Positions 18,358-30,159 are shown, counted from the stretch's first letter. The stretch is DNA of 64,000 nt from Vibrio sp. CK2-1 (GCF_021726515.1 NZ_JAKKCJ010000002.1:496001-560000), one strand, 5' to 3'. Translations and numbers: made by a program. Notes: a model not told the origin generated them from the sequence alone.

Positions 18358-19737
18358 ATGTTTGATAATTTAACCGAAAGACTGTCCGGTACGCTGAAAA
18401 ATATCAGTGGTAAAGGGCGCTTAACAGAAGATAACATCAAAGATACTTTACGCGAAGTACGTATGGCGTTGCTTGAAGCGGATGTTGCCCTTCCTGTTGT
18501 TCGTGATTTCGTAAAACAAGTAAAAGAGCGTGCGGTTGGTATTGAGGTTTCTAAATCTCTTACTCCGGGCCAAGAGTTCATCAAGATCGTTCAAGCTGAA
18601 CTTGAGTCAGTGATGGGCGAGTCGAACGAAGCGCTAAATCTTGCCGCTCAACCACCGGCTGTCATTTTGATGGCGGGTTTACAAGGTGCGGGTAAAACCA
18701 CCAGTGTTGGTAAATTATCGAAATTATTAACCGAGCGTGATAAGAAAAAAGTGTTAGTGGTGTCTGCCGACGTTTATCGTCCAGCCGCGATCAAACAGCT
18801 TGAAACCTTAGCAACTGAAGTTGGTACGGATTTCTTCCCATCTAGTGCTGACCAAAAGCCGATCGATATTGCTAATGCCGCCATCGATCACGCGAAGAAA
18901 AAATTCTATGACGTTGTGATTCTGGATACCGCGGGTCGTTTAGCGGTTGATGAAGAAATGATGTCGGAAATTAAAGACCTTCATCAAGCTATCAAACCGG
19001 TAGAAACGCTGTTTGTGGTTGATGCCATGACAGGTCAAGATGCGGCGAACACTGCAAAAGCATTTGGTGATGCACTACCGTTAACCGGTGTGATCCTAAC
19101 CAAAGTCGATGGTGATGCGCGTGGTGGTGCGGCTCTGTCGGTTCGTCATATCACAGGTAAGCCAATCAAATTCTTAGGTGTTGGTGAGAAAACCGATGCA
19201 TTAGAAGCTTTCCACCCAGATCGTGTTGCTTCGCGAATTTTAGGTATGGGCGATGTTCTGTCTCTTATTGAAGATCTAGAGAAGAATGTTGATAAAGCCA
19301 AAGCCGAAAAAATGGCGAAGAAGTTCAAGCAGAAGAAAGGCTTTGACTTAGAAGATTTCCGCGAACAACTTGGCCAGATGAAAAACATGGGCGGCATGGC
19401 AGGCATGATGAACAAACTGCCAGGCATGGGTAACTTACCTGCTAATGTTAAAGATCAAGTTGACGATAAAATGTTCACGCAAATGGAAGCGATGATTAAT
19501 TCGATGACCATGAAAGAGCGTGAACATCCTGAACTGATTAAAGGCTCACGTAAAAAACGTATCGCTGCCGGTTCGGGTACTCAAGTTCAAGACGTTAACC
19601 GCATGCTAAAACAATTTACCCAAATGCAGAAAATGATGAAAAAAATGCAGAAAGGTGGAATGAAAGGCATGATGCGCAACATGCAAGGCATGATGGGCGG
19701 CGGTGGTATGGGAGGAATGGGCGGCTTCGGTCGTTAA
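18358..19737 (+). CDS. ffh: Signal recognition particle protein Ffh
   Basis: SRP54 GTPase that, with 4.5S RNA, captures signal sequences of nascent membrane proteins and docks with FtsY. 459 residues: N domain, G domain with GLQGAGKTTS (~residue 107), DTAGR and TKVDGDARGG, and a methionine-rich M domain from ~residue 330 ending in a run of M/G-rich repeats (KMMKKMQKGGMKGMMRN). Full length. ATG 18358. The gene precedes the rpsP operon as in other gammaproteobacteria, but here a 267-bp repeat element separates them. Confidence 0.98.
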   Translation: MFDNLTERLSGTLKNISGKGRLTEDNIKDTLREVRMALLEADVALPVVRDFVKQVKERAVGIEVSKSLTPGQEFIKIVQAELESVMGESNEALNLAAQPPAVILMAGLQGAGKTTSVGKLSKLLTERDKKKVLVVSADVYRPAAIKQLETLATEVGTDFFPSSADQKPIDIANAAIDHAKKKFYDVVILDTAGRLAVDEEMMSEIKDLHQAIKPVETLFVVDAMTGQDAANTAKAFGDALPLTGVILTKVDGDARGGAALSVRHITGKPIKFLGVGEKTDALEAFHPDRVASRILGMGDVLSLIEDLEKNVDKAKAEKMAKKFKQKKGFDLEDFREQLGQMKNMGGMAGMMNKLPGMGNLPANVKDQVDDKMFTQMEAMINSMTMKEREHPELIKGSRKKRIAAGSGTQVQDVNRMLKQFTQMQKMMKKMQKGGMKGMMRNMQGMMGGGGMGGMGGFGR

Positions 19738-19834
19738 TTCAATTTCATCCAAATGCGTTCCGTGACATGAAGTGTTAACTCTGTCACACTCCAATACTGA
19801 GTGAAACTTCACCAGAATTGATTACAAAAATACC

Positions 19835-20101
19835 TATACCCAAGTAACTCCAAGATGCGAGTTTCAGCAAGAATAAAACAAGCTTTAGGCAAGACAAATT
19901 GGACATGATCATAGTCATTCTATCTCTGTTCAATTTAACGCAGCATAAAGCTTGTTTTAACTTGCCCTTCGGGAGCTTCATCCAAACCTTTATGCTGCGT
20001 CAGATTGATTTGAAAGGTGTCTACATTCCTTCACCAATCTTCTTTGCCTAAAGATTTGGATGATAGCTCTGAATTCTGCATTTTGAAGTCACTTGGGTAT
20101 A
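19835..20101. repeat. 267-bp element with terminal inverted repeats (MITE-like)
   Basis: Ends TATACCCAAGT (19835-19845) and ACTTGGGTATA (20091-20101) are perfect 11-bp inverted repeats, extending imperfectly to ~34 bp. Inside are further perfect pairings: a 13-bp pair at 19875-19887 with 19946-19958, a 13-bp pair at 19938-19950 with 19988-20000, and CTTTAGGCAA (19883-19892) with TTGCCTAAAG (20044-20053). The two 13-bp stems share 19946-19950, so they are mutually exclusive. No ORF of substance. Solo copies of the end occur at 23441 and 53659. Confidence 0.8.
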
Positions 20102-20150
20102 AAGCCCTTGCATTGACTCTGAATAAGAGTAAAATTCGGGGGCTTTATTT
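20101..20150 (+). terminator. Hairpin ahead of rpsP, possible terminator or attenuator
   Basis: AAAGCCC (20101-20107) can pair with GGGCTTT (20140-20146), with an inner ACTCT/AGAGT stem (20116-20120, 20126-20130), followed by ATTTTGG. It lies between the repeat element and rpsP, so it may end ffh transcription; a weak promoter match (TTGCAT 20108, TAAAAT 20130) overlaps it. Confidence 0.4.
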
Positions 20151-20246
20151 TGGCACGAGGCCCCAAGTCGTTTTTATCCTCACATTGTGAGTGAAGAAAC
20201 AAGGTTTGGGGCTAATTTAATTATTGAGAAAGCAAAAGAGGACGAC

Positions 20247-20495
20247 ATGGTAACCATTCGTTTGGCACGTCACGGCGCTAAAAAGCGTCCATTTTATCAA
20301 ATCGTTGTAGCTGACAGCCGTTGTGCAGCAACTGGTCGCTACATTGAAAACGTAGGTTTCTTTAACCCTACAGCTCAAGGTCAAGAAGAAGGTCTACGTT
20401 TAGACCTAGATCGCGTTAACCACTGGGTTGGTCAAGGCGCATCTGTATCTGACCGTGTTGCTAAACTAGTTAAAGACGCTCAAAAAGCGGCTTAA
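20247..20495 (+). CDS. rpsP: 30S ribosomal protein S16
   Basis: 82-residue small-subunit assembly protein; [21 protein letters not shown] and the [11 protein letters not shown] segment are diagnostic. I place the start at ATG 20247, which has AAGAGG 6 nt upstream and matches the family's N-terminus; the in-frame GTG at 20187 would add 20 residues not found in S16. First gene of the rpsP-rimM-trmD-rplS operon. Confidence 0.97.
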   Translation: MVTIRLARHGAKKRPFYQIVVADSRCAATGRYIENVGFFNPTAQGQEEGLRLDLDRVNHWVGQGASVSDRVAKLVKDAQKAA

Positions 20496-20537
20496 TTATT
20501 AGCACATTAGTAGTTGTAAAGGTTAAAGGTAAAAACA

Positions 20538-21071
20538 ATGAGTGAACAACAAAACGAAAAAATCGTTGTAGGTAAGCTTGGTTCTTCTTACGGCATTCGT
20601 GGTTGGCTTAAAGTTTTTTCCTATACCGACAACGCTGAAAGTATTTTTGAATACAGCCCTTGGTTTATTAAACAAAAGGGTCAATTGGTTCAATATAAAG
20701 TTGAAAGCTGGAAACGCCATAATAATGGTTATGTTTGTAAGCTTGAAGGCATCGATATTCGCGAAGACGCACAATTGTACGCTAATGTGGAAATCTTGAT
20801 TGATCCAATCGCACTACCTGAACTGTCAGAAGAAGAATTCTACTGGCGTGAGTTATTCGGTATGCAAGTTTACACAACTCAAGGCTATCACCTAGGTGAA
20901 GTGACTGATTTGATGGAAACGGGCTCGAATGATGTTCTAGTAGTAAAAGCGAATTTAAAAGATGCTTTTGGCCAAAAGGAACGATTAATTCCGTTCCTTG
21001 AAGAGCAAGTGATCAAAAACGTTGATCGCACAGCTCAACGGATCGAAGTTGACTGGGATCCTGGATTCTAG
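20538..21071 (+). CDS. rimM: Ribosome maturation factor RimM
   Basis: 177-residue 30S assembly factor that binds S19 and helps maturation of the 16S 3' domain. N-terminal barrel with [23 protein letters not shown]-terminal PRC-barrel with [35 protein letters not shown] and [14 protein letters not shown]. Second gene of the rpsP operon, 42 nt after rpsP, with an AAAGG ribosome site. Confidence 0.97.
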   Translation: MSEQQNEKIVVGKLGSSYGIRGWLKVFSYTDNAESIFEYSPWFIKQKGQLVQYKVESWKRHNNGYVCKLEGIDIREDAQLYANVEILIDPIALPELSEEEFYWRELFGMQVYTTQGYHLGEVTDLMETGSNDVLVVKANLKDAFGQKERLIPFLEEQVIKNVDRTAQRIEVDWDPGF

Positions 21072-21099
21072 ACACCTAACTAGATAAGCGAGAAACACA

Positions 21100-21861
21100 A
21101 TGTGGATTGGCATAATTAGCCTGTTTCCCGACATGTTCCGAGCCGTATCTGATTATGGTGTAACTGGTCAAGCGGTTAAAAAAGGTCTTTTATCATTAGA
21201 GTCATGGAATCCTCGTGATTTCACTCATGATAAACATCGCACTGTTGATGATAGACCTTACGGTGGTGGCCCTGGCATGTTGATGATGGTTCAGCCTTTG
21301 AGCGATGCCATTGATGCAGCCAAACAAGCTTCACCGGGTAAGGCGAAAGTAATCTACTTATCTCCCCAAGGTCGTAAACTCGACCAGCAAGGAGTTGAAG
21401 AGTTGGCAACTAATGAGAACTTGATTCTGATTTGTGGTCGCTACGAAGGAGTAGATGAGCGCATTATTGAATCTTATGTTGATGAAGAATGGTCGATAGG
21501 GGATTTTGTAATGACGGGTGGGGAAATCCCAGCCATGACGTTAATTGATTCAGTATCTCGGTTTGTTCCGGGTGTACTTGGGGATTTTGCGTCGGCAGAA
21601 GAAGATTCTTTTGCTAATGGCTTGTTGGATTGTCCACACTACACACGTCCTGAAGTGTTAAACCAGAAAAGGGTGCCAAGTGTACTGACTTCTGGAAATC
21701 ACGAGGACATTCGTCGCTGGCGGTTAAAACAATCGCTAGGCCGTACTTGGCTTAGAAGACCAGAGCTTCTGGAAAACCTAGCTCTGACTGACGAACAGGA
21801 ACAATTGCTGGCGCAGTTCATTAGTGAACAGCGGTCTTTGAAAAAAGATAGAAGCAACTAG
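21100..21861 (+). CDS. trmD: tRNA (guanine-N1)-methyltransferase
   Basis: 253-residue SPOUT-class enzyme that makes m1G37 in tRNAs with G36, preventing +1 frameshifting. Visible: [26 protein letters not shown], the trefoil-knot SAM site [14 protein letters not shown] (~residues 110-123), and [15 protein letters not shown]. The catalytic-domain tail is complete. It lies 28 nt after rimM, in the usual operon position before rplS. Confidence 0.98.
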   Translation: MWIGIISLFPDMFRAVSDYGVTGQAVKKGLLSLESWNPRDFTHDKHRTVDDRPYGGGPGMLMMVQPLSDAIDAAKQASPGKAKVIYLSPQGRKLDQQGVEELATNENLILICGRYEGVDERIIESYVDEEWSIGDFVMTGGEIPAMTLIDSVSRFVPGVLGDFASAEEDSFANGLLDCPHYTRPEVLNQKRVPSVLTSGNHEDIRRWRLKQSLGRTWLRRPELLENLALTDEQEQLLAQFISEQRSLKKDRSN

Positions 21862-21902
21862 CCTAATAAATTTAGTATCAGTTTAATCTAGGAAATAGAC
21901 AC

Positions 21903-22256
21903 ATGAGTAATATCATCAAAGCTCTTGAAGAAGAGCAAATGAAACAAGACATCCCTGCATTTGCACCAGGTGACACTGTTGTAGTTCAGGTTAAAGTTAA
22001 AGAAGGCGACCGTGAGCGTCTACAGGCATTCGAAGGCGTAGTTATCGCTAAGCGTAACCGTGGTCTTCACTCAGCATTCACAGTTCGTAAAATCTCGAAC
22101 GGTGAAGGCGTTGAGCGTGCTTTCCAAACTCACTCTCCAATGGTTGATAGCATTGAAGTTAAGCGTCGTGGTGCAGTACGTCGTGCCAAGTTGTACTACC
22201 TACGTGAGCGTTCTGGTAAGTCAGCTCGTATCAAAGAGAAGCTGGCTAAGAAGTAA
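21903..22256 (+). CDS. rplS: 50S ribosomal protein L19
   Basis: 117 residues at the 30S/50S interface; [43 protein letters not shown] and [25 protein letters not shown] are the family hallmark. AGGAAA ribosome site. Last gene of the rpsP operon, followed by a strong terminator. Confidence 0.98.
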   Translation: MSNIIKALEEEQMKQDIPAFAPGDTVVVQVKVKEGDRERLQAFEGVVIAKRNRGLHSAFTVRKISNGEGVERAFQTHSPMVDSIEVKRRGAVRRAKLYYLRERSGKSARIKEKLAKK

Positions 22257-22277
22257 CGCACGCTGCGTTCTCAAAGT

Positions 22278-22308
22278 AAACGGGTCCCATTTGGGACCCG
22301 TTTTTTTT
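22278..22308 (+). terminator. rpsP-operon terminator
   Basis: AAACGGGTCCC (22278-22288) pairs with GGGACCCGTTT (22293-22303) across an ATTT loop, followed by eight Ts. Confidence 0.95.
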
Positions 22309-22314
22309 GGTTAG

Positions 22315-23426
<1,112 letters not shown>

Positions 23427-23440
23427 CGACTCATAGCTAG

Positions 23441-23452
23441 TTACTTGGGTAT
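23441..23452. repeat. Solo end of the TATACCCAAGT element
   Basis: TTACTTGGGTAT just after the dapB stop matches the outer end of the 19835-20101 element. No partner end is visible nearby. Confidence 0.45.
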
Positions 23453-23501
23453 CTATTCAGTTTCGAATCAGCGAAATATCCCGAAAGTGTTACTTTTAAC
23501 G

Positions 23502-23532
23502 AAAAGCCGTTCAGATAATGAGCGGCTTTTTT
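23502..23532 (+). terminator. dapB terminator
   Basis: AAAAGCCG (23502-23509) pairs with CGGCTTTT across a ~13-nt loop, followed by further Ts. The remaining ~290 bp to the carA promoter are AT-rich with no ORF I can support. Confidence 0.8.
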
Positions 23533-23822
23533 GTATTTTAGCTTGAGTAAAGAAACGATTACGTGAAATTGTTTTGTTGTTTTTATTGTGGTTTATGATG
23601 TTACTCTTTGTTTGATGTCTGAAATTTGCAGTTATCTTGGCTGTTTTTGACAAAAAGTAGTCAGTTAATTTTTTATTGAACAAAAATAATACTAAGTAAA
23701 GGTTTTGACATCTTAGTGTGTGGTTAACGCCACTAAGAGATAGATAGATTGTTGTTTTTGAGGCTTTAGTGAAACAAATTGGGTAAGTTGTCTTTTATTA
23801 TAGATTTCTTTTTCTAACACTA

Positions 23823-23851
23823 TTGACACATTTGGCTGCCATCTCTAGAAT
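23823..23851 (+). promoter_or_regulatory. carAB promoter
   Basis: TTGACA (23823-23828), 17-bp spacer, TAGAAT (23846-23851): near-consensus sigma-70 promoter with ~90 nt of leader before carA. Confidence 0.8.
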
Positions 23852-23921
23852 AGCGCCAATTTACCTAAATTCCATAATTATGGTGATTTAGAAAGATAAG
23901 AGCGAGAGCTTATACATTTAT

Positions 23922-23939
23922 TTTGCATATTTATTCTGG
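23922..23939 (+). promoter_or_regulatory. Possible ArgR (ARG) box before carA
   Basis: TTTGCATATTTATTCTGG resembles half-sites TGAAT-N4-ATTCA (TGCAT-ATTT-ATTCT) and overlaps the ribosome site of carA. carAB is arginine-repressed in E. coli; a single degenerate box is weak evidence here. Confidence 0.3.
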
Positions 23940-23947
23940 AGGTTATC

Positions 23948-25102
23948 TTGAGTAATTCCGCACTGTTAGTCCTAGAAGATGGGACAGTGTTCCGCGGTCA
24001 ATCCATTGGAGCAGATGGGTCCGCCGTTGGAGAAGTTGTTTTTAATACCTCGATGACGGGGTATCAAGAAATTCTCACTGATCCTTCCTATTCACAGCAA
24101 ATCGTTACTCTAACTTATCCTCATATTGGCAATACCGGTACTAACTCAGAAGATGAAGAGTCCTCTTCAATCCATGCTCAAGGCTTAGTTATCCGTGATC
24201 TTCCTCTTATAGCTTCAAACTTCCGCAGCGAACAAACCCTTTCAGAATACTTAAAATCACAAAATATCGTCGGCATTGCTGATATTGATACACGTAAATT
24301 AACTCGTGTATTACGTGAAAAGGGCGCGCAGAATGGTTGTATCGTAGCAGGCCCTTCTTTTGGTGAAAAATCGCTGGATGAAGCACTGGCACTTGCTAAA
24401 GCTAAAGAATTCCCTGGCCTGAAAGGCATGGATTTAGCCAAAGTGGTTTCTACCAAAGAGTCTTACTCTTGGAAACAAGGTTCATGGACTTTAACCGGTG
24501 GACTGCCAGAAGCAAAATCTGACGCAGAATTGCCTTACCATGTTGTGGCTTACGATTTCGGTGCGAAACGTAACATCTTACGTATGTTAGTTGACCGCGG
24601 TTGTCGTCTAACAGTGGTTCCAGCTGAAACCTCAGCAGAAGAAGTATTAGCCTTAAATCCAGATGGTGTATTCCTATCGAATGGCCCAGGCGACCCAGAA
24701 CCTTGTACTTACGCCATTGAAGCGACTAAGACTTTCCTAGATGAAGGTTTACCTATTTTTGGTATCTGTCTTGGACATCAAATATTGGCATTAGCTTCTG
24801 GTGCTCAAACCATCAAAATGAAGTTTGGTCATCACGGTGCTAACCACCCAGTAAAAGATCTTGATCGTAACGTTGTAATGATCACTTCTCAGAACCACGG
24901 TTTTGCGGCGGACGAAGCAACCTTACCTGACAACTTACGTGCGACTCACAAATCATTATTTGACGGTTCTCTACAAGGTATTCATCGTACCGATAAGCCA
25001 GCATTTAGCTTCCAGGGTCACCCAGAAGCAAGCCCAGGTCCTCACGATGCTGCGCCATTGTTTGACCACTTTATTGAATTAATCAAAGAACATAAGAAAT
25101 AA
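23948..25102 (+). CDS. carA: Carbamoyl phosphate synthase small (glutaminase) subunit
   Basis: Releases ammonia from glutamine and channels it to CarB for carbamoyl phosphate synthesis, feeding arginine and pyrimidine pathways. 384 residues; the class I glutamine amidotransferase motif GICLGHQ holds the catalytic Cys (residue 274), with [12 protein letters not shown] supplying the His/Glu. The start is TTG 23948, preceded by GGAGG; E. coli carA also uses a non-ATG start. carB follows 16 nt later. Confidence 0.98.
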   Translation: MSNSALLVLEDGTVFRGQSIGADGSAVGEVVFNTSMTGYQEILTDPSYSQQIVTLTYPHIGNTGTNSEDEESSSIHAQGLVIRDLPLIASNFRSEQTLSEYLKSQNIVGIADIDTRKLTRVLREKGAQNGCIVAGPSFGEKSLDEALALAKAKEFPGLKGMDLAKVVSTKESYSWKQGSWTLTGGLPEAKSDAELPYHVVAYDFGAKRNILRMLVDRGCRLTVVPAETSAEEVLALNPDGVFLSNGPGDPEPCTYAIEATKTFLDEGLPIFGICLGHQILALASGAQTIKMKFGHHGANHPVKDLDRNVVMITSQNHGFAADEATLPDNLRATHKSLFDGSLQGIHRTDKPAFSFQGHPEASPGPHDAAPLFDHFIELIKEHKK

Positions 25103-25118
25103 TTGGGAGTTGTAGAAA

Positions 25119-28100
25119 ATGCCAAAACGTACTGACATAAAAAGCGTACTGATTTTAGGTGCTGGCCCAATTGTTATCGGTCAGGCTTGTGAATTTGACT
25201 ACTCTGGCGCTCAAGCATGTAAAGCTCTGCGCGAAGAAGGTTACCGAGTTATCTTAGTTAACTCTAACCCAGCCACTATCATGACTGACCCAGAGATGGC
25301 CGATGCAACTTATATCGAGCCAATTCACTGGGAAGTGGTTCGTAATATTATTGCTAAAGAGCGTCCAGATGCTGTATTGCCTACTATGGGTGGTCAAACG
25401 GCTTTGAACTGTGCACTTGATTTAGAAAAAAACGGCGTACTTGAAGAGTTTGGCGTGGAAATGATCGGTGCGACAGCAGATGCAATTGATAAAGCAGAAG
25501 ACCGTTCTCGTTTTGATAAAGCGATGAAGTCAATTGGTCTTGAGTGTCCACGTGCGGATACTGCGAAATCAATGGAAGAAGCTTACAAAGTTCTCAATAT
25601 GGTTGGCTTCCCTTGTATCATCCGTCCTTCATTTACTATGGGTGGTTCTGGTGGTGGTATCGCGTATAACAAAGAAGAATTTGAAGAAATTTGTCGTCGC
25701 GGCTTAGACCTTTCTCCAACCAATGAACTTCTTATTGATGAATCATTGATTGGCTGGAAAGAGTACGAGATGGAAGTGGTTCGCGATAAGGCGGATAACT
25801 GTATCATCGTATGTGCGATTGAAAACTTCGATGCAATGGGCATTCACACTGGTGACTCGATCACTGTGGCTCCAGCTCAAACTCTAACAGATAAAGAATA
25901 CCAATTAATGCGTAACGCTTCTTTAGCGGTATTACGTGAGATTGGTGTTGAGACAGGTGGTTCAAACGTACAGTTTGGTATCAATCCGAAAGATGGCCGT
26001 ATGGTTATCATCGAAATGAACCCACGTGTATCGCGTTCATCAGCGCTAGCTTCTAAAGCAACAGGTTTCCCAATTGCTAAAATTGCAGCAAAACTGGCGA
26101 TTGGTTATACGCTTGATGAGTTAATGAATGACATCACAGGTGGCGCAACGCCTGCATCATTTGAACCAACCATCGATTACGTTGTGACTAAGATCCCTCG
26201 TTTTAACTTTGAGAAATTTGCCGGTGCCAATGACCGTCTAACCACTCAAATGAAGTCGGTTGGTGAAGTAATGGCGATTGGTCGTAACCAACAAGAATCA
26301 CTACAAAAAGCATTACGTGGCCTAGAAGTTGGTCGTGATGGCTTTGATGAAATGGTCGATTTAGATGCACCTGATGCATTGACCAAGATCCGCCAAGAAT
26401 TGAAAGAAGCGGGTTGTGATCGTATCTGGTACATCGCTGATGCATTCCGTGCTGGTATGTCTGTGGATGGCGTATTCAACCTAACCAATGTAGATCGCTG
26501 GTTCCTAGTTCAAATCGAAGAGCTAGTGAAACTGGAAGAAGAAGTTAAAGCGGGCGGTTACGCTGGTCTAAACGAAGAAGTATTACGTAAAATGAAGCGT
26601 AAAGGCTTCGGTGATGCACGTTTAGCGAAACTCCTTGGCGTAGCAGAAAGCGAAATTCGTCGTGCTCGTGAGCAATACAATATCCACCCTGTTTACAAAC
26701 GTGTTGATACTTGTGCTGCTGAGTTCTCTTCAGATACTGCTTACATGTACTCATCATACGATGAAGAATGTGAAGCGAACCCAACTGACCGCGATAAAAT
26801 CATGGTATTGGGCGGTGGGCCAAACCGTATCGGTCAAGGTATCGAATTTGACTACTGTTGTGTGCATGCATCACTGGCATTACGTGAAGACGGTTACGAA
26901 ACCATCATGGTGAACTGTAACCCTGAAACTGTTTCTACCGATTACGATACGTCAGACCGTTTATACTTCGAACCAGTAACACTAGAAGATGTGCTTGAAA
27001 TCGTACGTATCGAGAAGCCAAAAGGCGTGATCGTTCAGTACGGTGGTCAAACGCCTCTGAAACTAGCTCGTGCATTAGAAGCGGCTGGTGTGCCAATTAT
27101 TGGTACTAGCCCAGATGCCATTGACCGCGCGGAAGACCGTGAGCGTTTCCAAACGGCAGTCGATCGTTTAGGTTTATTACAACCTGAAAATGCTACTGTA
27201 ACCACAATGGAACAAGCGATTGAGAAATCACGTGAAATTGGTTACCCACTGGTCGTTCGTCCTTCATACGTTCTTGGTGGTCGTGCGATGGAAATCGTAT
27301 ATGACGAGCAAGATTTACGTCGCTACTTCAATGAAGCAGTAAGCGTTTCAAATGAATCACCAGTTCTTCTCGACCTATTCTTAGATGATGCGGTTGAAGT
27401 GGACGTTGATGCGATTTGTGACGGTGAGCAAGTGGTGATTGGCGGTATCATGGAGCACATTGAGCAAGCGGGTGTTCACTCAGGTGACTCAGCATGTTCA
27501 TTACCTGCTTATACCTTAAGCCAGGAAATCCAAGACGTAATGCGTGAGCAAGTTGAAAAGCTAGCGTTTGAGCTTGGTGTACGCGGTCTAATGAATACCC
27601 AGTTTGCGGTTAAAGATGGCAAGGTATATCTAATCGAAGTGAACCCACGTGCAGCACGTACGGTTCCATTTGTATCAAAAGCAACAGGTGCGCCTTTAGC
27701 TAAAATTGCAGCACGCGTAATGGCAGGCCAATCTTTAGCATCGCAAGGTTTCACTAAAGAAATCATTCCACCATACTACTCAGTTAAAGAGGTTGTATTA
27801 CCGTTTAACAAGTTCCTAGGTGTGGATCCACTGTTAGGCCCAGAAATGCGCTCAACCGGTGAAGTGATGGGCGTAGGCAAAACTTTTGCTCAAGCGTTTG
27901 CGAAAGCGGAACTGGGCATCGGTAATGTTTACCCTGAAGGTGGTCGTGCATTACTTTCTGTTCGTAAAGAAGACAAAGAGCGTGTGGTAGAGTTGGCGTC
28001 TCAGTTAATCAAACTAGGCTACCAATTAGATGCAACACACGGTACAGCAGTCGTGCTAGGCGAAGCGGGCATTAACCCTCGCTTGGTGAATAAAGTACAT

Positions 28101-28349
28101 GAAGGCCGACCTCATATTCTTGACCGTATCAAGAACAATGAATACACCTACATTGTGAACACTGCAGCCGGTCGTCAAGCAATTGAAGACTCAAAAGTAC
28201 TACGTCGCGGCGCACTTCAAGAGAAGGTGAACTACACCACGACCTTGAATGCGGCTTTCGCAAGTTGTATGGCTCATAAAGAAGACAACCGTTCGAATGT
28301 CACCTCTGTACAAGAGTTGCATGCGAAAGTGAAAGAGTCTTTGGCGTAA
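25119..28349 (+). CDS. carB: Carbamoyl phosphate synthase large subunit
   Basis: 1076-residue synthetase that makes carbamoyl phosphate from bicarbonate, ammonia and two ATP. Two homologous ATP-grasp halves are visible: [20 protein letters not shown] at the N-terminus and [20 protein letters not shown] at ~residue 566. Each half has a [12 protein letters not shown] or [12 protein letters not shown] loop. The C-terminal MGS-like allosteric domain (~930-1076) binds UMP/ornithine in the E. coli enzyme. GGGAG ribosome site; operon partner of carA. Confidence 0.99.
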   Translation: MPKRTDIKSVLILGAGPIVIGQACEFDYSGAQACKALREEGYRVILVNSNPATIMTDPEMADATYIEPIHWEVVRNIIAKERPDAVLPTMGGQTALNCALDLEKNGVLEEFGVEMIGATADAIDKAEDRSRFDKAMKSIGLECPRADTAKSMEEAYKVLNMVGFPCIIRPSFTMGGSGGGIAYNKEEFEEICRRGLDLSPTNELLIDESLIGWKEYEMEVVRDKADNCIIVCAIENFDAMGIHTGDSITVAPAQTLTDKEYQLMRNASLAVLREIGVETGGSNVQFGINPKDGRMVIIEMNPRVSRSSALASKATGFPIAKIAAKLAIGYTLDELMNDITGGATPASFEPTIDYVVTKIPRFNFEKFAGANDRLTTQMKSVGEVMAIGRNQQESLQKALRGLEVGRDGFDEMVDLDAPDALTKIRQELKEAGCDRIWYIADAFRAGMSVDGVFNLTNVDRWFLVQIEELVKLEEEVKAGGYAGLNEEVLRKMKRKGFGDARLAKLLGVAESEIRRAREQYNIHPVYKRVDTCAAEFSSDTAYMYSSYDEECEANPTDRDKIMVLGGGPNRIGQGIEFDYCCVHASLALREDGYETIMVNCNPETVSTDYDTSDRLYFEPVTLEDVLEIVRIEKPKGVIVQYGGQTPLKLARALEAAGVPIIGTSPDAIDRAEDRERFQTAVDRLGLLQPENATVTTMEQAIEKSREIGYPLVVRPSYVLGGRAMEIVYDEQDLRRYFNEAVSVSNESPVLLDLFLDDAVEVDVDAICDGEQVVIGGIMEHIEQAGVHSGDSACSLPAYTLSQEIQDVMREQVEKLAFELGVRGLMNTQFAVKDGKVYLIEVNPRAARTVPFVSKATGAPLAKIAARVMAGQSLASQGFTKEIIPPYYSVKEVVLPFNKFLGVDPLLGPEMRSTGEVMGVGKTFAQAFAKAELGIGNVYPEGGRALLSVRKEDKERVVELASQLIKLGYQLDATHGTAVVLGEAGINPRLVNKVHEGRPHILDRIKNNEYTYIVNTAAGRQAIEDSKVLRRGALQEKVNYTTTLNAAFASCMAHKEDNRSNVTSVQELHAKVKESLA

Positions 28350-28391
28350 TAAGCTAACGTTAATAAACAAGCGTTAATAAGCAATAAAAAT

Positions 28392-28430
28392 AAACCCACT
28401 TTAGTTGTGAAGCTAAAGTGGGTTTTTGTT
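28392..28430 (+). terminator. carAB terminator
   Basis: 13-bp perfect stem AAACCCACTTTAG (28392-28404) with CTAAAGTGGGTTT (28413-28425), then TTG-TT. Confidence 0.92.
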
Positions 28431-28440
28431 TATTTGCGTT

Positions 28441-28665
28441 TCTCGGGGCTCGAGCGCTTTGCTTCTTGTCACTCGAAGTCAATACGGAAAGTTCGAGAAA
28501 TTAAATAAATGCCATTGATGTGAATGTGATGATTTTAAATTGTTCACTCATCACTCATCACTCATCACTCACTAGTCTTCTCGGCTCCCGATCGTAACGT
28601 CCCCGTAACTCGTATCTACTCTTCTTTTTCTAGTCACGAGCAGCAAAGCGTCCTAGCTACGAGTA
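28441..28665. repeat. CGAG-rich intergenic repeat, locus 3 (carB/dacB)
   Basis: Left arm 28441-28477 contains AGCGCTTTGCTTCTTGTCAC; right arm 28630-28665 reads, on the other strand, ACGCTTTGCTGCTCGTGAC. The shared core CGCTTTGCT is inverted. Between them lies the TCACTCA heptamer array. Occupies most of the 322-bp gap between the convergent carB and dacB. Confidence 0.65.
28544..28571. repeat. (TCACTCA)x4 tandem heptamer array
   Basis: Four exact head-to-tail copies of TCACTCA, inside CGAG repeat locus 3. The unit differs by one base from TCACTCG, a word found in the flanking arm. Confidence 0.9.
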
Positions 28666-28671
28666 CCGTGA

Positions 28672-30120
28672 CTATTCCTTCGTCGCCTTAATCAAATTCT
28701 GATAAAACGCTTGCTCAAATTGAGTTAGTGGTGGAATGGTGCTGGTGTTATTTTGTGGGTGATAATCCGTCACTAATTGAACAAACATAGTCGTTGACTC
28801 ACCTTGCTCATTGAGCACAAAACCCGCCATATTGTGAGTGGCAAATAAAGAACCACTTTTCGCGACTATGCTGCCTTTTATTGGCTCTTTTCTCATGCTA
28901 GAGCGGTATTTTAATGTGCCGTCTATGCCTGCTGTCGGCATTAAGCGAATGAAATCCAGTTTATGATCATTGGCTTTAATGAATTTTAATACCGAGTACA
29001 GTTGATTTGGAGTAACTCGGTTGTTACGAGAAAGCCCTGAACCATCTTCTAAAACTGCATTAGATAAATCGACTTTGGCTTGCTTCTTTAAAATTTGTTT
29101 AATGGCTTCTGTGCCATTAGCAAAGGAGCCAGCTTGATTAAAGTAATGCTTACCTAAGGTTTTAGTTAGGTTGTTGGCGTAGAGGTTATCGGAGTCTTTT
29201 AGCATGTGCTCTAGTAGAACAGGCAATGGCACAGATAGATGCTTAGTCAGTACCTTTGTATTTCTGGCCTGTTCTTGGGGAGGTTGTTTTTTGGTAGATT
29301 GTTCTTTGGTAGTAACAGCCGTAGCTAATTTAATGCTGCCTTTAAGCTTTATACCTTGTTCATCTAAGATTTGATGCAAGGTTGCCGAGGCGTATAAAAA
29401 GGCATTTTGTACGGCAAAGTTAAGTGGTAATGGCTGATCTCGTTTCACTAAGCAACCTGATAAGCGGTAATGGTTGGCTGGAGTGGTAGTCAGCTCTAAA
29501 TCACAGTACTGCTCTTTTTGTTGTTTGCGAGTAATCGCCGTCGCAGTCGTACTGACATTGACAGGCTGATGCTTTGGCGTGAATACACGAGTGGTACCAT
29601 CTGCATTGGTATAGATGGATGCCATCACACAGTTACCATTTAAGGTGATTGCGCTTGAAGGCGTACTGTAACAAACACCCAGAATATCCCAAGGCCAACC
29701 GACCGCTTTTTCATAACCAGTAAAAGCGCTGTTATCTAAGATAAGATCACCGCTAATCGTTGAGATGTTTGCATTTTTTAGTAGTTGGCTAATATCGGCG
29801 GAAGTTAAGCTAGGATCGCCAGAAAAGCGTATTACCAGATCTTTACCATTTTGCTCTAATTGTGTTGCGTAGCGAAAATTATCACCTAGTTCGATTTTAG
29901 CTGCCAGTGCGGTCACTAGCTTTAATGTGCTAGCGGGTGGAAATAGCTGATCATTGTTTTGTCCCAATAATGTCGAGCTCGGTGACTTGGCGATTAAGCC
30001 CACTCGAGTCCCTGACGGTAGAATATCGCTACTTGGGAAGTGTGGTTTGATGGGCGCAGCGTAGCTTGAAACAGAGAATAAAAAAGAAGTCGCTAGGGCA
30101 ATAACAGAGGTGAAACGCAT
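28672..30120 (-). CDS. dacB: D-alanyl-D-alanine carboxypeptidase/endopeptidase (PBP4)
   Basis: Periplasmic class C low-molecular-weight penicillin-binding protein that trims peptide stems and cleaves cross-links in peptidoglycan. 482 residues with a Sec signal peptide (MRFTSVIALATSFLFSVSSYA-A). Active-site motifs: SXXK in PPASTLKLVTAL (~residue 63), SDN in KDSDNLYANNLTK, and KSG in VAKSGSLFATHNMAG. The inserted domain between the first two motifs is typical of PBP4. Downstream of the porin genes and sharing the dacB-ompU-greA neighbourhood seen in V. cholerae. Confidence 0.96.
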   Translation of the reverse strand: MRFTSVIALATSFLFSVSSYAAPIKPHFPSSDILPSGTRVGLIAKSPSSTLLGQNNDQLFPPASTLKLVTALAAKIELGDNFRYATQLEQNGKDLVIRFSGDPSLTSADISQLLKNANISTISGDLILDNSAFTGYEKAVGWPWDILGVCYSTPSSAITLNGNCVMASIYTNADGTTRVFTPKHQPVNVSTTATAITRKQQKEQYCDLELTTTPANHYRLSGCLVKRDQPLPLNFAVQNAFLYASATLHQILDEQGIKLKGSIKLATAVTTKEQSTKKQPPQEQARNTKVLTKHLSVPLPVLLEHMLKDSDNLYANNLTKTLGKHYFNQAGSFANGTEAIKQILKKQAKVDLSNAVLEDGSGLSRNNRVTPNQLYSVLKFIKANDHKLDFIRLMPTAGIDGTLKYRSSMRKEPIKGSIVAKSGSLFATHNMAGFVLNEQGESTTMFVQLVTDYHPQNNTSTIPPLTQFEQAFYQNLIKATKE

Positions 30121-30159
30121 AGTTCAATCCATGAAGTGGAGGAGCGCAAAGTATAAACA

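Noticed and set aside
19784..19981. A 65-residue minus-strand ORF
   Set aside because: It lies within the inverted-repeat element and has no recognisable features.
20187..20246. Extended S16 N-terminus from GTG 20187
   Set aside because: No homologue of S16 carries such an extension and ATG 20247 has a proper ribosome site.
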